A stretch of 64,000 nucleotides of DNA from Pedobacter aquatilis (GTDB lineage: Bacteria > Bacteroidota > Bacteroidia > Sphingobacteriales > Sphingobacteriaceae): contig NZ_JAUFPW010000009.1 in the NCBI RefSeq assembly GCF_030409415.1, positions 62,001 to 126,000 on the forward strand, read 5' to 3'. This document shows, one piece after another, positions 51,888 to 60,374 of this stretch. The notes beneath the pieces were generated by a model. That model searched no databases. It was not told the DNA's origin and saw only the letters and a list, made by a program, of their open reading frames with translations. The position numbers and the translations under genes were made by a program. The first letter of the stretch is position 1, and each line of letters begins with the position of its first letter.

Positions 51888-53045
51888 ATGTTTGTAAAGA
51901 AAAAGAAAAAAACTTTAAAATATTGGATTGGACAAATTCACTTATGGCTCGGATTAACATCCGGGCTATTCGTATGCTTTTTAGGCATCACCGGTTGTAT
52001 TTTAGCTTTTGAAAAGGAGATTGAAAATGTAACCCAACCTTACAGGAAACTGGAAATCCAGAATAAACCCTTATTATCACCTACGCAGTTAAAAGAAATT
52101 GCTGATAAAGCACTTCCAAATAAGCACGCCCATAGTGTTACCTATCAGCCTGGTAAAACCACGCAAGTTGTTTACTATAATTTTGACCCAGAATACTATT
52201 ACATCGTTTTTGTAAATCAATATACTGGTGAAGTATTAAATGTTAAAAACATGAATGATGATTTCTTTAGAATCGTTATCATGGGACACTATTACCTTTG
52301 GCTTCCTCCAAATATTGGTCAGCCTATATTAACAAGTGCTACATTAATTTTTGTACTTCTACTAATATCCGGATTGGTGTTGTGGTGGCCTAAAACAAAA
52401 GCTGCTTCAAAGCAACGGTTTTCGATAAAATGGAATGCAAAATGGAAAAGGCGTAATTACGATCTTCATAACATTCTGGGTTTTTATATGACCTGGATCG
52501 TCATATTTATTGCATTATCGGGAATGGTAATGGGTTTCCAATGGTTTGCCAAATCAATGTACTTCGCAACATCAGGAGGAAAATCCTTAACAGAATTTAC
52601 GGAGACTTTCTCTGATACAACCTCTAATTCGAATCTGAAAATTAACGCATCAGCAGCAGATAAGATTTGGCAAAAATACTTAGAAAGTGACCCAAAATTT
52701 AAAGGTAGTATTGATGTGCACGTTCCGGAAAATGAAAAAGCATCAATAGAAATTGCTAAAAACCCAGATCCTGAAACCTACTGGAAATCAGATTACAGAT
52801 ATTACGACCAACACACATTGAAGGAATTGGAAGTTAAACATGTTTTCGGAAAAATTAAAAATGCAACAGTTGCCGATAAAATTTACCGAATGAATTACGA
52901 TATCCATGTTGGTGCAATACTTGGTTTACCTGGAAAAATTTTAGCTTTTTTTGCAAGCTTAATCGCAGCAAGTTTACCAATTACCGGTTTCATTATTTGG
53001 TGGGGCAAAAAGAAAAAGAAAAAAAATCCCGCAGTTGCGGTTTGA
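51888..53045 (+). CDS. PepSY-associated membrane protein, iron-siderophore type
   Basis: The 385-residue PepSY_TM protein has about four hydrophobic segments. Key parts are WIGQIHLWLGLTSGLFVCFL, the HAHSVTY and YTGEVLNV PepSY elements, WLPPNIGQPILTSATLI, NYDLHNILGFYMTWIVIF and NYDIHVGAILGLPGKILAFF. Conserved His in the membrane helices (IHLWLG, DLHNILG, DIHVGAI) are typical and may bind haem. Proteins of this family next to siderophore receptors are proposed to reduce or release iron from the siderophore. Its start is 9 bases after the receptor stop. Confidence 0.85.
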   Translation: MFVKKKKKTLKYWIGQIHLWLGLTSGLFVCFLGITGCILAFEKEIENVTQPYRKLEIQNKPLLSPTQLKEIADKALPNKHAHSVTYQPGKTTQVVYYNFDPEYYYIVFVNQYTGEVLNVKNMNDDFFRIVIMGHYYLWLPPNIGQPILTSATLIFVLLLISGLVLWWPKTKAASKQRFSIKWNAKWKRRNYDLHNILGFYMTWIVIFIALSGMVMGFQWFAKSMYFATSGGKSLTEFTETFSDTTSNSNLKINASAADKIWQKYLESDPKFKGSIDVHVPENEKASIEIAKNPDPETYWKSDYRYYDQHTLKELEVKHVFGKIKNATVADKIYRMNYDIHVGAILGLPGKILAFFASLIAASLPITGFIIWWGKKKKKKNPAVAV

Positions 53046-53071
53046 TTAACACAATCATAATTAAAAATAAA

Positions 53072-53989
53072 ATGAAAATTTTAAACTTAATATTAGTTTT
53101 AGCAGCACTTATTTCTGTTAAAGCTTTCGCTCAAGATAAATTAGAGCAAGATCGAAAAGCTATTAAATCATTGGCTGGTTTTTATAAAGTAAATTTCAAT
53201 TATGGCGAAGTAACTTCTCCAGATGCAAATTATCAGTTCAGCAAACCTTACAGAAGTCATGGTAAGGAATGGGCAGAAATTATTGTAGATGAGCCAAAAA
53301 GAATTGTTATTCAGCACATGTTAGCGATTAATGATTCTACAGTTATTAAACACTGGCGCCAAGATTGGACTTACGAAGACACCAACATTATGCTTTACAC
53401 GCAGGATAATGCTTGGAAAAAAGGGAATTTAACAGCTGCAGATGTTAAAGGGAAATGGACTCAAAAAGTTTATCAGGTTGATGATAGTCCCCGTTATCAG
53501 GGAATAGGAACTTGGAGCCATATTGGCGGACATGATTCTTGGTCTAGCGAAACAGATTCTCCCCTTCCAAGAAGGGAATCGACAGTACGTAAAGATTACA
53601 ACGTTTTAAATCGCGGCAGCAGAATTAACATTACGAAAGATGGTTGGATGTTTGAACAAGACAATAAAAAAATTGTTCGTTCTCCACAAGGTGATAAATT
53701 AATTGCAGTAGAAAAAGGCTACGAAGAATTTACCAAAATTGACCCAAAAGCCTTTGCCTTTGCACAAAAATGGTGGGCTAGCCAACAAACTTATTGGGCA
53801 GATGTACGCAATGTATGGGCAGATATTATCGGCTCAAATGATACATTTAAAGTAAAAACAATGGCGAATGGAAAATTACTGTACGAAACACTTTTTAATC
53901 TTGGCGACCAATCTATTAAAGAAAAATGGACTGCAACACAAAACAAAGAAAAGGTGAAAACCGCCTTACAACCGTATTTAGCTAAATAA
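53072..53989 (+). CDS. DUF6607 exported protein
   Basis: The 305-residue protein has a Sec signal peptide (MKILNLILVLAALISVKAFA). The mature part is rich in Trp/Tyr (KHWRQDWTYEDTNIMLY, RYQGIGTWSHIGGHDSWSS, AQKWWASQQTYWADVRNVW). It fits DUF6607, which is found next to siderophore receptor and PepSY genes. I chose the ATG at 53072; the frame open from 52997 overlaps the PepSY gene. The function in iron uptake is unknown. Confidence 0.8.
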   Translation: MKILNLILVLAALISVKAFAQDKLEQDRKAIKSLAGFYKVNFNYGEVTSPDANYQFSKPYRSHGKEWAEIIVDEPKRIVIQHMLAINDSTVIKHWRQDWTYEDTNIMLYTQDNAWKKGNLTAADVKGKWTQKVYQVDDSPRYQGIGTWSHIGGHDSWSSETDSPLPRRESTVRKDYNVLNRGSRINITKDGWMFEQDNKKIVRSPQGDKLIAVEKGYEEFTKIDPKAFAFAQKWWASQQTYWADVRNVWADIIGSNDTFKVKTMANGKLLYETLFNLGDQSIKEKWTATQNKEKVKTALQPYLAK

Positions 53990-54010
53990 TAAGAAGATAT
54001 TCAGACCCCT

Positions 54011-54048
54011 TTAAAGCCGTTTAATGTAAAAGTTAAATGGCTTTTATT
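54011..54048 (+). terminator. Imperfect terminator after the iron-uptake genes
   Basis: AAAGCCGTTTAA pairs with TTAAATGGCTTT with one G-T pair around an 8-base loop, followed by TTATTTTG. It separates the DUF6607 gene from the second M28 peptidase. Confidence 0.6.
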
Positions 54049-54079
54049 TTGAGTTAAATTTCATTCACTAAATTAGCTT

Positions 54080-55231
54080 ATGCATATTATATCTATAAGG
54101 AAAATTCTTTTGCTGCTGTTTCTAATTAATTCGATAAATGGCTTTGCACAAGACTCAACATACACTCGTAATATCATCAAAACCCTAACTTCAAAAAGTT
54201 TTTGGGGAAGAGGTTATACTAAAGATGGGATGGCAAAAGCAGCAAATTTTCTATCATCCGAATACAAAAAAATTGGAGTGTCAACTTTGAGTGAAAATTA
54301 TAAACAGGATTTTACTTTCGCTGTAAATACTTTCCCCGGTAAAATGAACCTGAAAATTGATGGCAAAAAACTAGTTCCGGGTGTAGATTTCATTGTTGAA
54401 CCATCCAGTAATAGCATAAATGCAATTATAGATGTGATTAAGGATAGCTTAAATTTAGCAGATGTGGCAGGATTAAACTTTCAAGTTGAAGAGAGATTAA
54501 CCTGGTCTGTAGCGCAAAAAGTTCAAGATAGGACAACACTTATCGTTAAAAAATCTGCTATTAATCAGCCTTACAAATTGATAGAGGTTGATATTGAAAA
54601 TAAATTTCTCCCCGATTTCAAGGCGTCGAACATTGTTGGGATTGTAAAAGGCACAAAATATCCCGATTCGGTTTTAATGATAACCGCACATTATGATCAT
54701 CTTGGCGGAATGGGATCAAACACTTATTTCCCAGGTGCAAATGATAATGCTGCTGGCGTTGCAACCTTGTTAAGCCTTGCAAAATATTATGCGGCAAACC
54801 CACAATCCTATTCAATCGGTTTTATATGTTTTGCTGCCGAAGAAGCTGGCTTATTAGGCTCTAAATATTTTGTGGAAAATCCAATAGTTCCATTAAGTAA
54901 TATAAAGTTCCTGCTAAATTTAGATTTGGTTGGAACCGGCGAAGCAGGAATGACAGTTGTTAATGCAAGTGTTTATCCAAAAGCTTTTGCGTTATTAAAT
55001 GAGGTTAATCAAGAACAAAAGTTAATTTCCAAAATTAACCCGAGAGGGAAAGCAGCAAACAGCGACCATTATTTCTTTAGTGAAAAAGGAGTACCTGCGT
55101 TTTTCTTTTACACCCAAGGAGGGCCAACTGCTTACCACGATGTTTTCGACACAGAGCAAGATCTCCCCTTAACAGAATACAATGATTTATTTAAGTTGAT
55201 TATTAGTTTTAATAAAAAAATGATGGAGTAG
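54080..55231 (+). CDS. M28 family zinc peptidase, exported (short form)
   Basis: The 383-residue M28 peptidase has a Sec signal peptide (IRKILLLLFLINSINGFAQ). The catalytic domain shows MITAHYDHLGG, PGANDNAAGVATLL, CFAAEEAGLLGSKYF, NLDLVGTGEAG and AANSDHYFFSEKGVPAFFFY, which supply the zinc ligands and catalytic Glu. It lacks the insert domain of the peptidase at 21739. It converges on the DUF6624 gene, with only one base between their stops. Confidence 0.88.
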   Translation: MHIISIRKILLLLFLINSINGFAQDSTYTRNIIKTLTSKSFWGRGYTKDGMAKAANFLSSEYKKIGVSTLSENYKQDFTFAVNTFPGKMNLKIDGKKLVPGVDFIVEPSSNSINAIIDVIKDSLNLADVAGLNFQVEERLTWSVAQKVQDRTTLIVKKSAINQPYKLIEVDIENKFLPDFKASNIVGIVKGTKYPDSVLMITAHYDHLGGMGSNTYFPGANDNAAGVATLLSLAKYYAANPQSYSIGFICFAAEEAGLLGSKYFVENPIVPLSNIKFLLNLDLVGTGEAGMTVVNASVYPKAFALLNEVNQEQKLISKINPRGKAANSDHYFFSEKGVPAFFFYTQGGPTAYHDVFDTEQDLPLTEYNDLFKLIISFNKKMME

Positions 55232-55232
55232 G

Positions 55233-55820
55233 CTAACGATTGAATAATTTTAAATACTCAGCCAAAGTTGTAAGCCCCACAGATTTTCTTCTAATATCTA
55301 CATTTTCAGGGTCTGTAATTGGAAACGGCTGACTTTTTTTCAACTCAACATTATATCGAACTTGTGTTCCATAGATTTGCTTTTTACCCTCACTTACTAA
55401 AATTCTATCTCTAAGCATAGCATTATTCGAAGCCGAAGCGTTTTTGCGTTTAACTTCTTTGTCCATTAAGAATAGCGCTTTCTTTTGAAGAATTAAATCG
55501 TCATCGCAATGCTGAATTATCGACCAAAATTGATTACTTGCTTCCGTTCCAACTAAATTATATCCCGGAAAACCGTATTTCAAAATAATTTTTTTTGCCA
55601 AAATTAAATTCCCACTATCAGTTTCAGCTAACATCTTATTTACCGTAGGCTCATCATAGTCAGATTTTTCGCCAAAATTAATTTTGTTGTATTCAGCTCT
55701 CCATTTTTGATCCTCTTCAAACATCATATTTATGCTTTTTGCTAAAGCTGAATTTATTTTTGATTGCCCAAACGAATTTAATGCAATAAACGATAAGAGA
55801 AAAAATAAAGAAATCTTCAT
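55233..55820 (-). CDS. DUF6624 exported protein
   Basis: The 195-residue protein has a Sec signal peptide (MKISLFFLLSFIALNSFG). The mature part shows the DUF6624 plan: MMFEEDQKWRAEY near the start, IILKYGFPGYNLVGTEASN, the following IIQHCDDDLILQKKAL, then AMLRDRILVSEGKKQ and IYGTQVRYN. The family is of unknown function. It is convergent with the M28 gene. Confidence 0.7.
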   Translation of the reverse strand: MKISLFFLLSFIALNSFGQSKINSALAKSINMMFEEDQKWRAEYNKINFGEKSDYDEPTVNKMLAETDSGNLILAKKIILKYGFPGYNLVGTEASNQFWSIIQHCDDDLILQKKALFLMDKEVKRKNASASNNAMLRDRILVSEGKKQIYGTQVRYNVELKKSQPFPITDPENVDIRRKSVGLTTLAEYLKLFNR

Positions 55821-55962
55821 ACTAACTAATTTTTTAGGTAAAATAACATTTATATTTAAAATAAACCATTGGTATAAAATTTTAACCCGTTGGAATAATT
55901 AAATACTCACAGTTGTATCTTCTTTTAATATTTGAATCAACAAATTAAAAACAAAATTCTCT

Positions 55963-57033
55963 ATGAAAAAGATACACCAAATCTGCTTATCGCTATTAAT
56001 TTTAATTGGCGCAACACTCACTTCAAAAGCGCAAATTGAAATTGTAATTGTTGGTTCAAGTCATAACAATTCTAAATCAAAACAAAACTTTGAGGCAGTA
56101 ATAGAAAAATTAAAGAATTTCCAACCTGATATGGTATTCGGCGAGTACATACCAGCAGCAGACTACGCAAAACTTGAAGATAATAACTGGGCTAAAGAAG
56201 GATTTGCAAAAAAAGTGAGTTTCATAGAAAGACTTAATCCAGAAACCCCTAAAAATTTAAATACTAGGATTAAAAAAAATCAAAAAGCACTTTCATCTTT
56301 CCCTTATTACCATAAAACAAGAATGGAATTGGCTGTTGAATATGCTAAGAATTGGGATAGAGGAAATTTCGACTATCAGATTTTCGTTTTGGAGAGTTAC
56401 ATGAAGCAAAATTTTGGTAACGAGGAAAAAGCCACTTACAATAAAATGTTTGGCGGTACGGATTCTTTAAAGAAGCTAAATGTTTTCAGGCCTGCCAGTG
56501 AATACAATAAAATTTACTTTCCACTAATCTATCAGCTTGGTCAAAACCAAATTTACAATATGGATTGCCAGGCTTATGACAAACCCTGGGGTGCTGCATG
56601 GGGCAAAACTGATTCACTTTTTAAAATTTTGTCGGCTAAGGCAAAAAATGATAGCCTTTCTCCTGAAGCAAAAACTTTAAAAGCAATTGAAAAATACTCA
56701 AACTACGCAGATAGCGAAGAGAAGAAATTTATTAACGACGAATATGCAGGCATGAATACTGATGAATACGCAAAACTTAATGATGCGTGGAATTTTTACG
56801 GTGGCAAAAAGTTTTATGGCTATGCAGGCTTCCCAACCGAAGCGGTTAAAGAAATGATAGCACAATGGACCCTAAGAAATGAGGGCATGTGTAAGAACAT
56901 TATGGAACAAGCAAAAGCAAAAAATGCCAAAAGAGTTGTGGTTGGTGTAGGTGCGGCACATCGCAAAATATTGGAAGAAATTCTAGCCAAAAACAGCGAT
57001 GTTAAAATTATAAATTATAATGATTTGAAGTAA
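55963..57033 (+). CDS. DUF5694 exported protein
   Basis: The 356-residue protein has a Sec signal peptide (LSLLILIGATLTSKAQ) followed by IEIVIVGSSHNNSKSKQNF. The pattern of a VGSSH at the start, FGEYIPAADYAK in the middle and VVVGVGAAHRKILEEIL at the end resembles DUF5694 and, loosely, TraB/GumN-type hydrolase folds (conserved Glu and His pairs). Its function is unknown. Confidence 0.7.
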   Translation: MKKIHQICLSLLILIGATLTSKAQIEIVIVGSSHNNSKSKQNFEAVIEKLKNFQPDMVFGEYIPAADYAKLEDNNWAKEGFAKKVSFIERLNPETPKNLNTRIKKNQKALSSFPYYHKTRMELAVEYAKNWDRGNFDYQIFVLESYMKQNFGNEEKATYNKMFGGTDSLKKLNVFRPASEYNKIYFPLIYQLGQNQIYNMDCQAYDKPWGAAWGKTDSLFKILSAKAKNDSLSPEAKTLKAIEKYSNYADSEEKKFINDEYAGMNTDEYAKLNDAWNFYGGKKFYGYAGFPTEAVKEMIAQWTLRNEGMCKNIMEQAKAKNAKRVVVGVGAAHRKILEEILAKNSDVKIINYNDLK

Positions 57034-57064
57034 TAAAAACTTTTGAGTTAACGCTACCCACTAT

Positions 57065-57120
57065 CGTCATTTCTTGGTACGAATCAATGCTTGCAAATTG
57101 CTTCGTACCAAGAAATGACG
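57065..57120. repeat. REP-like palindrome, variant with compensatory changes
   Basis: CGTCATTTCTTGGTACGAA (57065-57083) pairs with TTCGTACCAAGAAATGACG (57102-57120). The inner bases (TTCTTGG/CCAAGAA) replace the usual TGCGAGG/CCTCGCA on both arms, so pairing is kept. Confidence 0.85.
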
Positions 57121-57124
57121 ATAA

Positions 57125-57811
57125 TTATTCAGCCAGTACCAACCGAACGAGATACTGATCTTCCTCATCATCAAAAATAATTTCTGCAGTCCAACCAGTT
57201 TCTGTTGCCATCTCGGCTATGGTTTTCTTATCAATATATAACCAATTGAACCAACTGCCTTTTTCGCCTTTATATTCATATTGGTAGGAAACTTCACCAT
57301 AATACTTATTTTGAGGTTTTGGCAAATCCTCGTATAAATAAGCAATATCAGATGTATCAAAAAGGACTTGCCCATCAGGGTTTATTAACGATTTTAACTT
57401 GATAAGAAAGTTTTTAAAGCCTGGTAAAGTTCCAGTTAAACCAATACCATTCATTAACATTAAAATGGTATCAAATTTTTCGTTAAAAGTAAAAATATCT
57501 TGATGGATTGCATTTTTAACCCCTCTATCCTTCATAATTTTAACAGCAGATGCTGAAATATCTATTGCAGTTACATCAATATTAAAGGCTTGCAATACTA
57601 AAGCATGACTTCCAACACCGGCACCAATATCTAAAACTTTACCATTGCACATTTGTAAAGCTTGTAATTCGAGCACTGGCATATCCTCATCATCTCTGAA
57701 GAAAAAATCAACAGGCATTTCTTCAGGTGCATCATAAGAATTGTGTAACCAAAGTATATCGGCTTCACCAGTCTCATAAAAATCTGCAATTGCCTTTCCA
57801 AAAACGTCCAT
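57125..57811 (-). CDS. Class I SAM-dependent methyltransferase
   Basis: The 228-residue protein shows the SAM-binding motif KVLDIGAGVGSHALVLQ, the acidic residue after strand 2 in VTAIDISASAVKIM, and LMLMNGIGLTG in motif IV. No target-specific motif is evident. I chose the ATG at 57811 (MDVFGKAIADFYETGEADI); the frame open to 57865 adds hydrophobic residues with no family support. A near-consensus -7 box lies 4 bases before this ATG, which supports this start. Confidence 0.84.
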   Translation of the reverse strand: MDVFGKAIADFYETGEADILWLHNSYDAPEEMPVDFFFRDDEDMPVLELQALQMCNGKVLDIGAGVGSHALVLQAFNIDVTAIDISASAVKIMKDRGVKNAIHQDIFTFNEKFDTILMLMNGIGLTGTLPGFKNFLIKLKSLINPDGQVLFDTSDIAYLYEDLPKPQNKYYGEVSYQYEYKGEKGSWFNWLYIDKKTIAEMATETGWTAEIIFDDEEDQYLVRLVLAE

Positions 57812-57815
57812 GCGG

Positions 57816-57823
57816 TAAATATA
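57816..57823 (-). promoter_or_regulatory. Near-consensus -7 box 4 bases before the methyltransferase start
   Basis: Minus-strand TATATTTA (one mismatch to TAnnTTTG) with a 4-base spacing to the ATG at 57811. Confidence 0.35.
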
Positions 57824-57932
57824 AGAAACAAGGATTGAGGAGCAAAGAATAAAGAACAAAGCCACAGATTAACAGATTTAAAATAAAATAATCTGTTAAT
57901 TTGTGGCTAGGATAAAACTTTTATCAATAGAT

Positions 57933-59333
57933 TCAGTCTATTTCAAATTCTTGATGATATTCTGGAATGGCAACGTTTTTAAAGCCTTGTTCTTTTAATC
58001 GCGTAGCAAAATTCTGCTGCACATCATATTCTCCATGCACTAAAAACAATCGTTTTACTTTTTCAGGATCTTGGCCTGATAGAAATTGTAATAAATCTTC
58101 GTAATCGCCATGCGCACTCATAGATTTAATAGATTGCACCTCTGCTTTCACATCGTATTCGTCATTAAATATTTCAACAACTTTTTGTCCGGCAATTAAG
58201 CGACCGCCTAAAGATGATGGCTCACAATAACCAACCATTAAAATTGTATTTTTAGAATTGCTGATGTTATTTCTGATGTGATGCTTTACACGCCCGGCTT
58301 CTGCCATTCCCGATGAAGAAATAATTACGCATGGTCTTGGGTCGGCATTCAAGGCTTTTGATTCTTCTACACTTTCGATAAAACGTAAACCTTTGAAAGC
58401 AAAAATATCGTGATCAATTTTTAAAATCTCTTTAACTCCATTATTGTAAACTTCAGGATGATTTTTCAAAATTTCGGTTGCCTTTGATGATAAAGGACTA
58501 TCAACAAAATACTGAACATCGGGGAGTTTGTTTTTTAATTCCATACTGTTTAAAGCATACAACAGCTCTTGCGTACGCCCAACGCTAAATGCAGGGATAA
58601 TAACTTTGCCCATTTTTATTTTACACGTATTATTAATCACCTCATAAAGCATATCTTCAATAGGCTCCAAATCCTTATGTAAAGAATCGCCATAGGTTGA
58701 TTCCATTAAAATATAATCTGCCTGACTAAACTGTTGCGGACTTTTAAGCAACAAATCTCCATACCTGCCCACATCGCCACTAAAGGTAATTCGGGTTGCT
58801 TTGCCATCTTCAGTTATTGTTAAATGAACGGCAGCACTGCCTAAAATATGACCAGCATCTGTAAATTTTAAATGGATATCAGATTGTATTTCGAAATCTT
58901 CCTCATAATCAACAATTTTCATCCGCCCCACTGCCTTAGTTACATCTTCATCTGTGTAAAGCGGCACTTCTTCTTCCTGCCCTGGTTTTAAATGGCGGTT
59001 AGAAAATTCAGCATCTTGCATCTGTATTTTAGCAGAATCCATCATTAAAATTCTGGCCAAATCCATAGTTGCGGCAGTGCAAAAGATTTTACCATCGAAG
59101 CCTTCGGCAACTAAACGCGGCAGCAAGCCACAATGATCTATATGCGCATGCGATAGGATCATATGCGTTATTTTTTTTGGGTCGAAACCAAAAAAGCCGT
59201 TTAGCTTATCTGTAACGTGTCCCATTCCTTGAAAAAGGCCGCAATCTAATAATATTTGAGTGTTATTTTTGAGCGTAATAAGGTGTTTACTTCCCGTAAC
59301 GGTTCGGGCAGCACCATGAAAGGCAATTTTCAT
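57933..59333 (-). CDS. MBL-fold RNA-specificity (beta-CASP) nuclease
   Basis: The 466-residue beta-CASP metallo-beta-lactamase resembles bacterial YSH1-like ribonucleases (CPSF73 type). It has the metal-binding LSHAHIDHCGLLPRL, TFSGDVGRYGDLLLK, ILMESTYGDSLHK and the beta-CASP region (VIISSSGMAEAGRVKHH), and ends with the RMMBL-type LFLVHGEYDVQ. It probably processes RNA 3' ends. It is cytoplasmic. Confidence 0.88.
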   Translation of the reverse strand: MKIAFHGAARTVTGSKHLITLKNNTQILLDCGLFQGMGHVTDKLNGFFGFDPKKITHMILSHAHIDHCGLLPRLVAEGFDGKIFCTAATMDLARILMMDSAKIQMQDAEFSNRHLKPGQEEEVPLYTDEDVTKAVGRMKIVDYEEDFEIQSDIHLKFTDAGHILGSAAVHLTITEDGKATRITFSGDVGRYGDLLLKSPQQFSQADYILMESTYGDSLHKDLEPIEDMLYEVINNTCKIKMGKVIIPAFSVGRTQELLYALNSMELKNKLPDVQYFVDSPLSSKATEILKNHPEVYNNGVKEILKIDHDIFAFKGLRFIESVEESKALNADPRPCVIISSSGMAEAGRVKHHIRNNISNSKNTILMVGYCEPSSLGGRLIAGQKVVEIFNDEYDVKAEVQSIKSMSAHGDYEDLLQFLSGQDPEKVKRLFLVHGEYDVQQNFATRLKEQGFKNVAIPEYHQEFEID

Positions 59334-59361
59334 TTATCGATGGTTAGAAATTATAATTGAA

Positions 59362-59386
59362 TAAAAATGCCGGAATTATCCGGCAT
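59362..59386 (-). terminator. Terminator after the YtxH gene
   Basis: ATGCCGGA (59367-59374) pairs with TCCGGCAT (59379-59386) around ATTA. On the minus strand a T-rich tail (TTTTAT) follows, so it ends the YtxH transcript. Confidence 0.75.
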
Positions 59387-59398
59387 CTCCAATTATTT

Positions 59399-59626
59399 TT
59401 AAGCTTTTATATCAGATATCTTATCTTTTACTTTATCGGCAACTCCGCTTGCTTTACCAGCCAAATCAGACAGCTTTTCTTTTGATGAATCTAACAAATC
59501 GCAGAACCAATCTGATAATTTGTTTTTAACATCGTTATTCGAATCTGAAGATAACGCTAATGCAATTGTAGCACCCAATGCTGCTCCGGCTAGTACGCCT
59601 ACTACTATTTTTGTTTCCTTTGTCAT
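59399..59626 (-). CDS. YtxH-like small membrane protein
   Basis: The 75-residue protein begins MTKETKIVVGVLAGAALGATIALALS, a single transmembrane segment rich in Gly/Ala, followed by a charged amphipathic tail (LLDSSKEKLSDLAGKASGVA then DKVKDKISDI). This is the YtxH-like plan of stress-related small membrane proteins. I chose the ATG at 59626; the longer frame to 59698 reads an unlikely N-terminus. It lies downstream of nothing in the same direction within 70 bases except the start of the divergent HAD gene. Confidence 0.78.
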   Translation of the reverse strand: MTKETKIVVGVLAGAALGATIALALSSDSNNDVKNKLSDWFCDLLDSSKEKLSDLAGKASGVADKVKDKISDIKA

Positions 59627-59704
59627 AATCTTATTTTTAATTATTAAACATAAATTAGTGCTCGCTGTTTTTATTTTTTTTAATAACACAAAAACCAATC
59701 CATA

Positions 59705-60337
59705 ATGAAAAATATCTTTTTTATCGATTTAGATAATACGATTTATTTTACGAAACCTAATGAAGAACAATTAATGGGTGGACTTTATAAGGTTTTAGAA
59801 ACTGAAGATTTGGGAATTTCTGAGGAAAAATATCTCGAAGCAAAGGCAGAAATGCTTAGAACACCGTTCCAAAAAGTTGCAGCTAAGTATGGTTTCAAAC
59901 AAACAGCTATTGATAAAGCCGTTAAATATTTAGTAACTGGAGAAGTGACAGCACCTTTAAACCCTTCGGATGATTATCATTATATTAAAAATCTAAAAGG
60001 CAGAAAATTTATTGTAACCGCAGGTTTTTTAAGAAAGCAAACCACCAAGGTAAAAATGCTGGGTATTAGTGATGATTTTGAAGAATTATATGTTGTAGAT
60101 GTAACAACCTCAAATAAAAATAAAAAGGATGCGTTTGAAGCATTAATAAAAAAGCACCAATTAAATCCTGATGAAATTTTAGTTATCGGAGATGATGCAG
60201 AATCCGAAATTAAATTCGGATTGGAACTAGGGCTATCAACTTTTCTTTTAGATCCTGACAATATTCATCCTAATGCACAAACTACATTTAGAGGAACTGA
60301 TTTGAAAACACTTCCTGAGGCTGCTGGTCAAGCTTAA
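59705..60337 (+). CDS. HAD-superfamily hydrolase
   Basis: The 210-residue protein has HAD motif I FFIDLDNTIYF (Asp8, Asp10), KFIVTAGFLRKQTTKV for motif II, a motif III Lys region and VIGDDAESEIKFGLELGLST for motif IV. A small cap is likely between motif I and II. It resembles pyrimidine-5'-nucleotidase-like HADs, but the substrate cannot be read. It is convergent with the DUF6600 gene. Confidence 0.86.
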   Translation: MKNIFFIDLDNTIYFTKPNEEQLMGGLYKVLETEDLGISEEKYLEAKAEMLRTPFQKVAAKYGFKQTAIDKAVKYLVTGEVTAPLNPSDDYHYIKNLKGRKFIVTAGFLRKQTTKVKMLGISDDFEELYVVDVTTSNKNKKDAFEALIKKHQLNPDEILVIGDDAESEIKFGLELGLSTFLLDPDNIHPNAQTTFRGTDLKTLPEAAGQA

Positions 60338-60340
60338 AAA

Positions 60341-60370
60341 TTAAAAAAGTCCCGATTTTCATCGGGACTT
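60341..60370 (-). terminator. Terminator between HAD and DUF6600 genes
   Basis: AAGTCCCGAT (60347-60356) pairs with ATCGGGACTT (60361-60370) around TTTC. The A-run at 60343-60348 gives a T-run on the minus strand, so it mainly ends the DUF6600 transcript. Confidence 0.8.
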
Positions 60371-60374
60371 AGAT

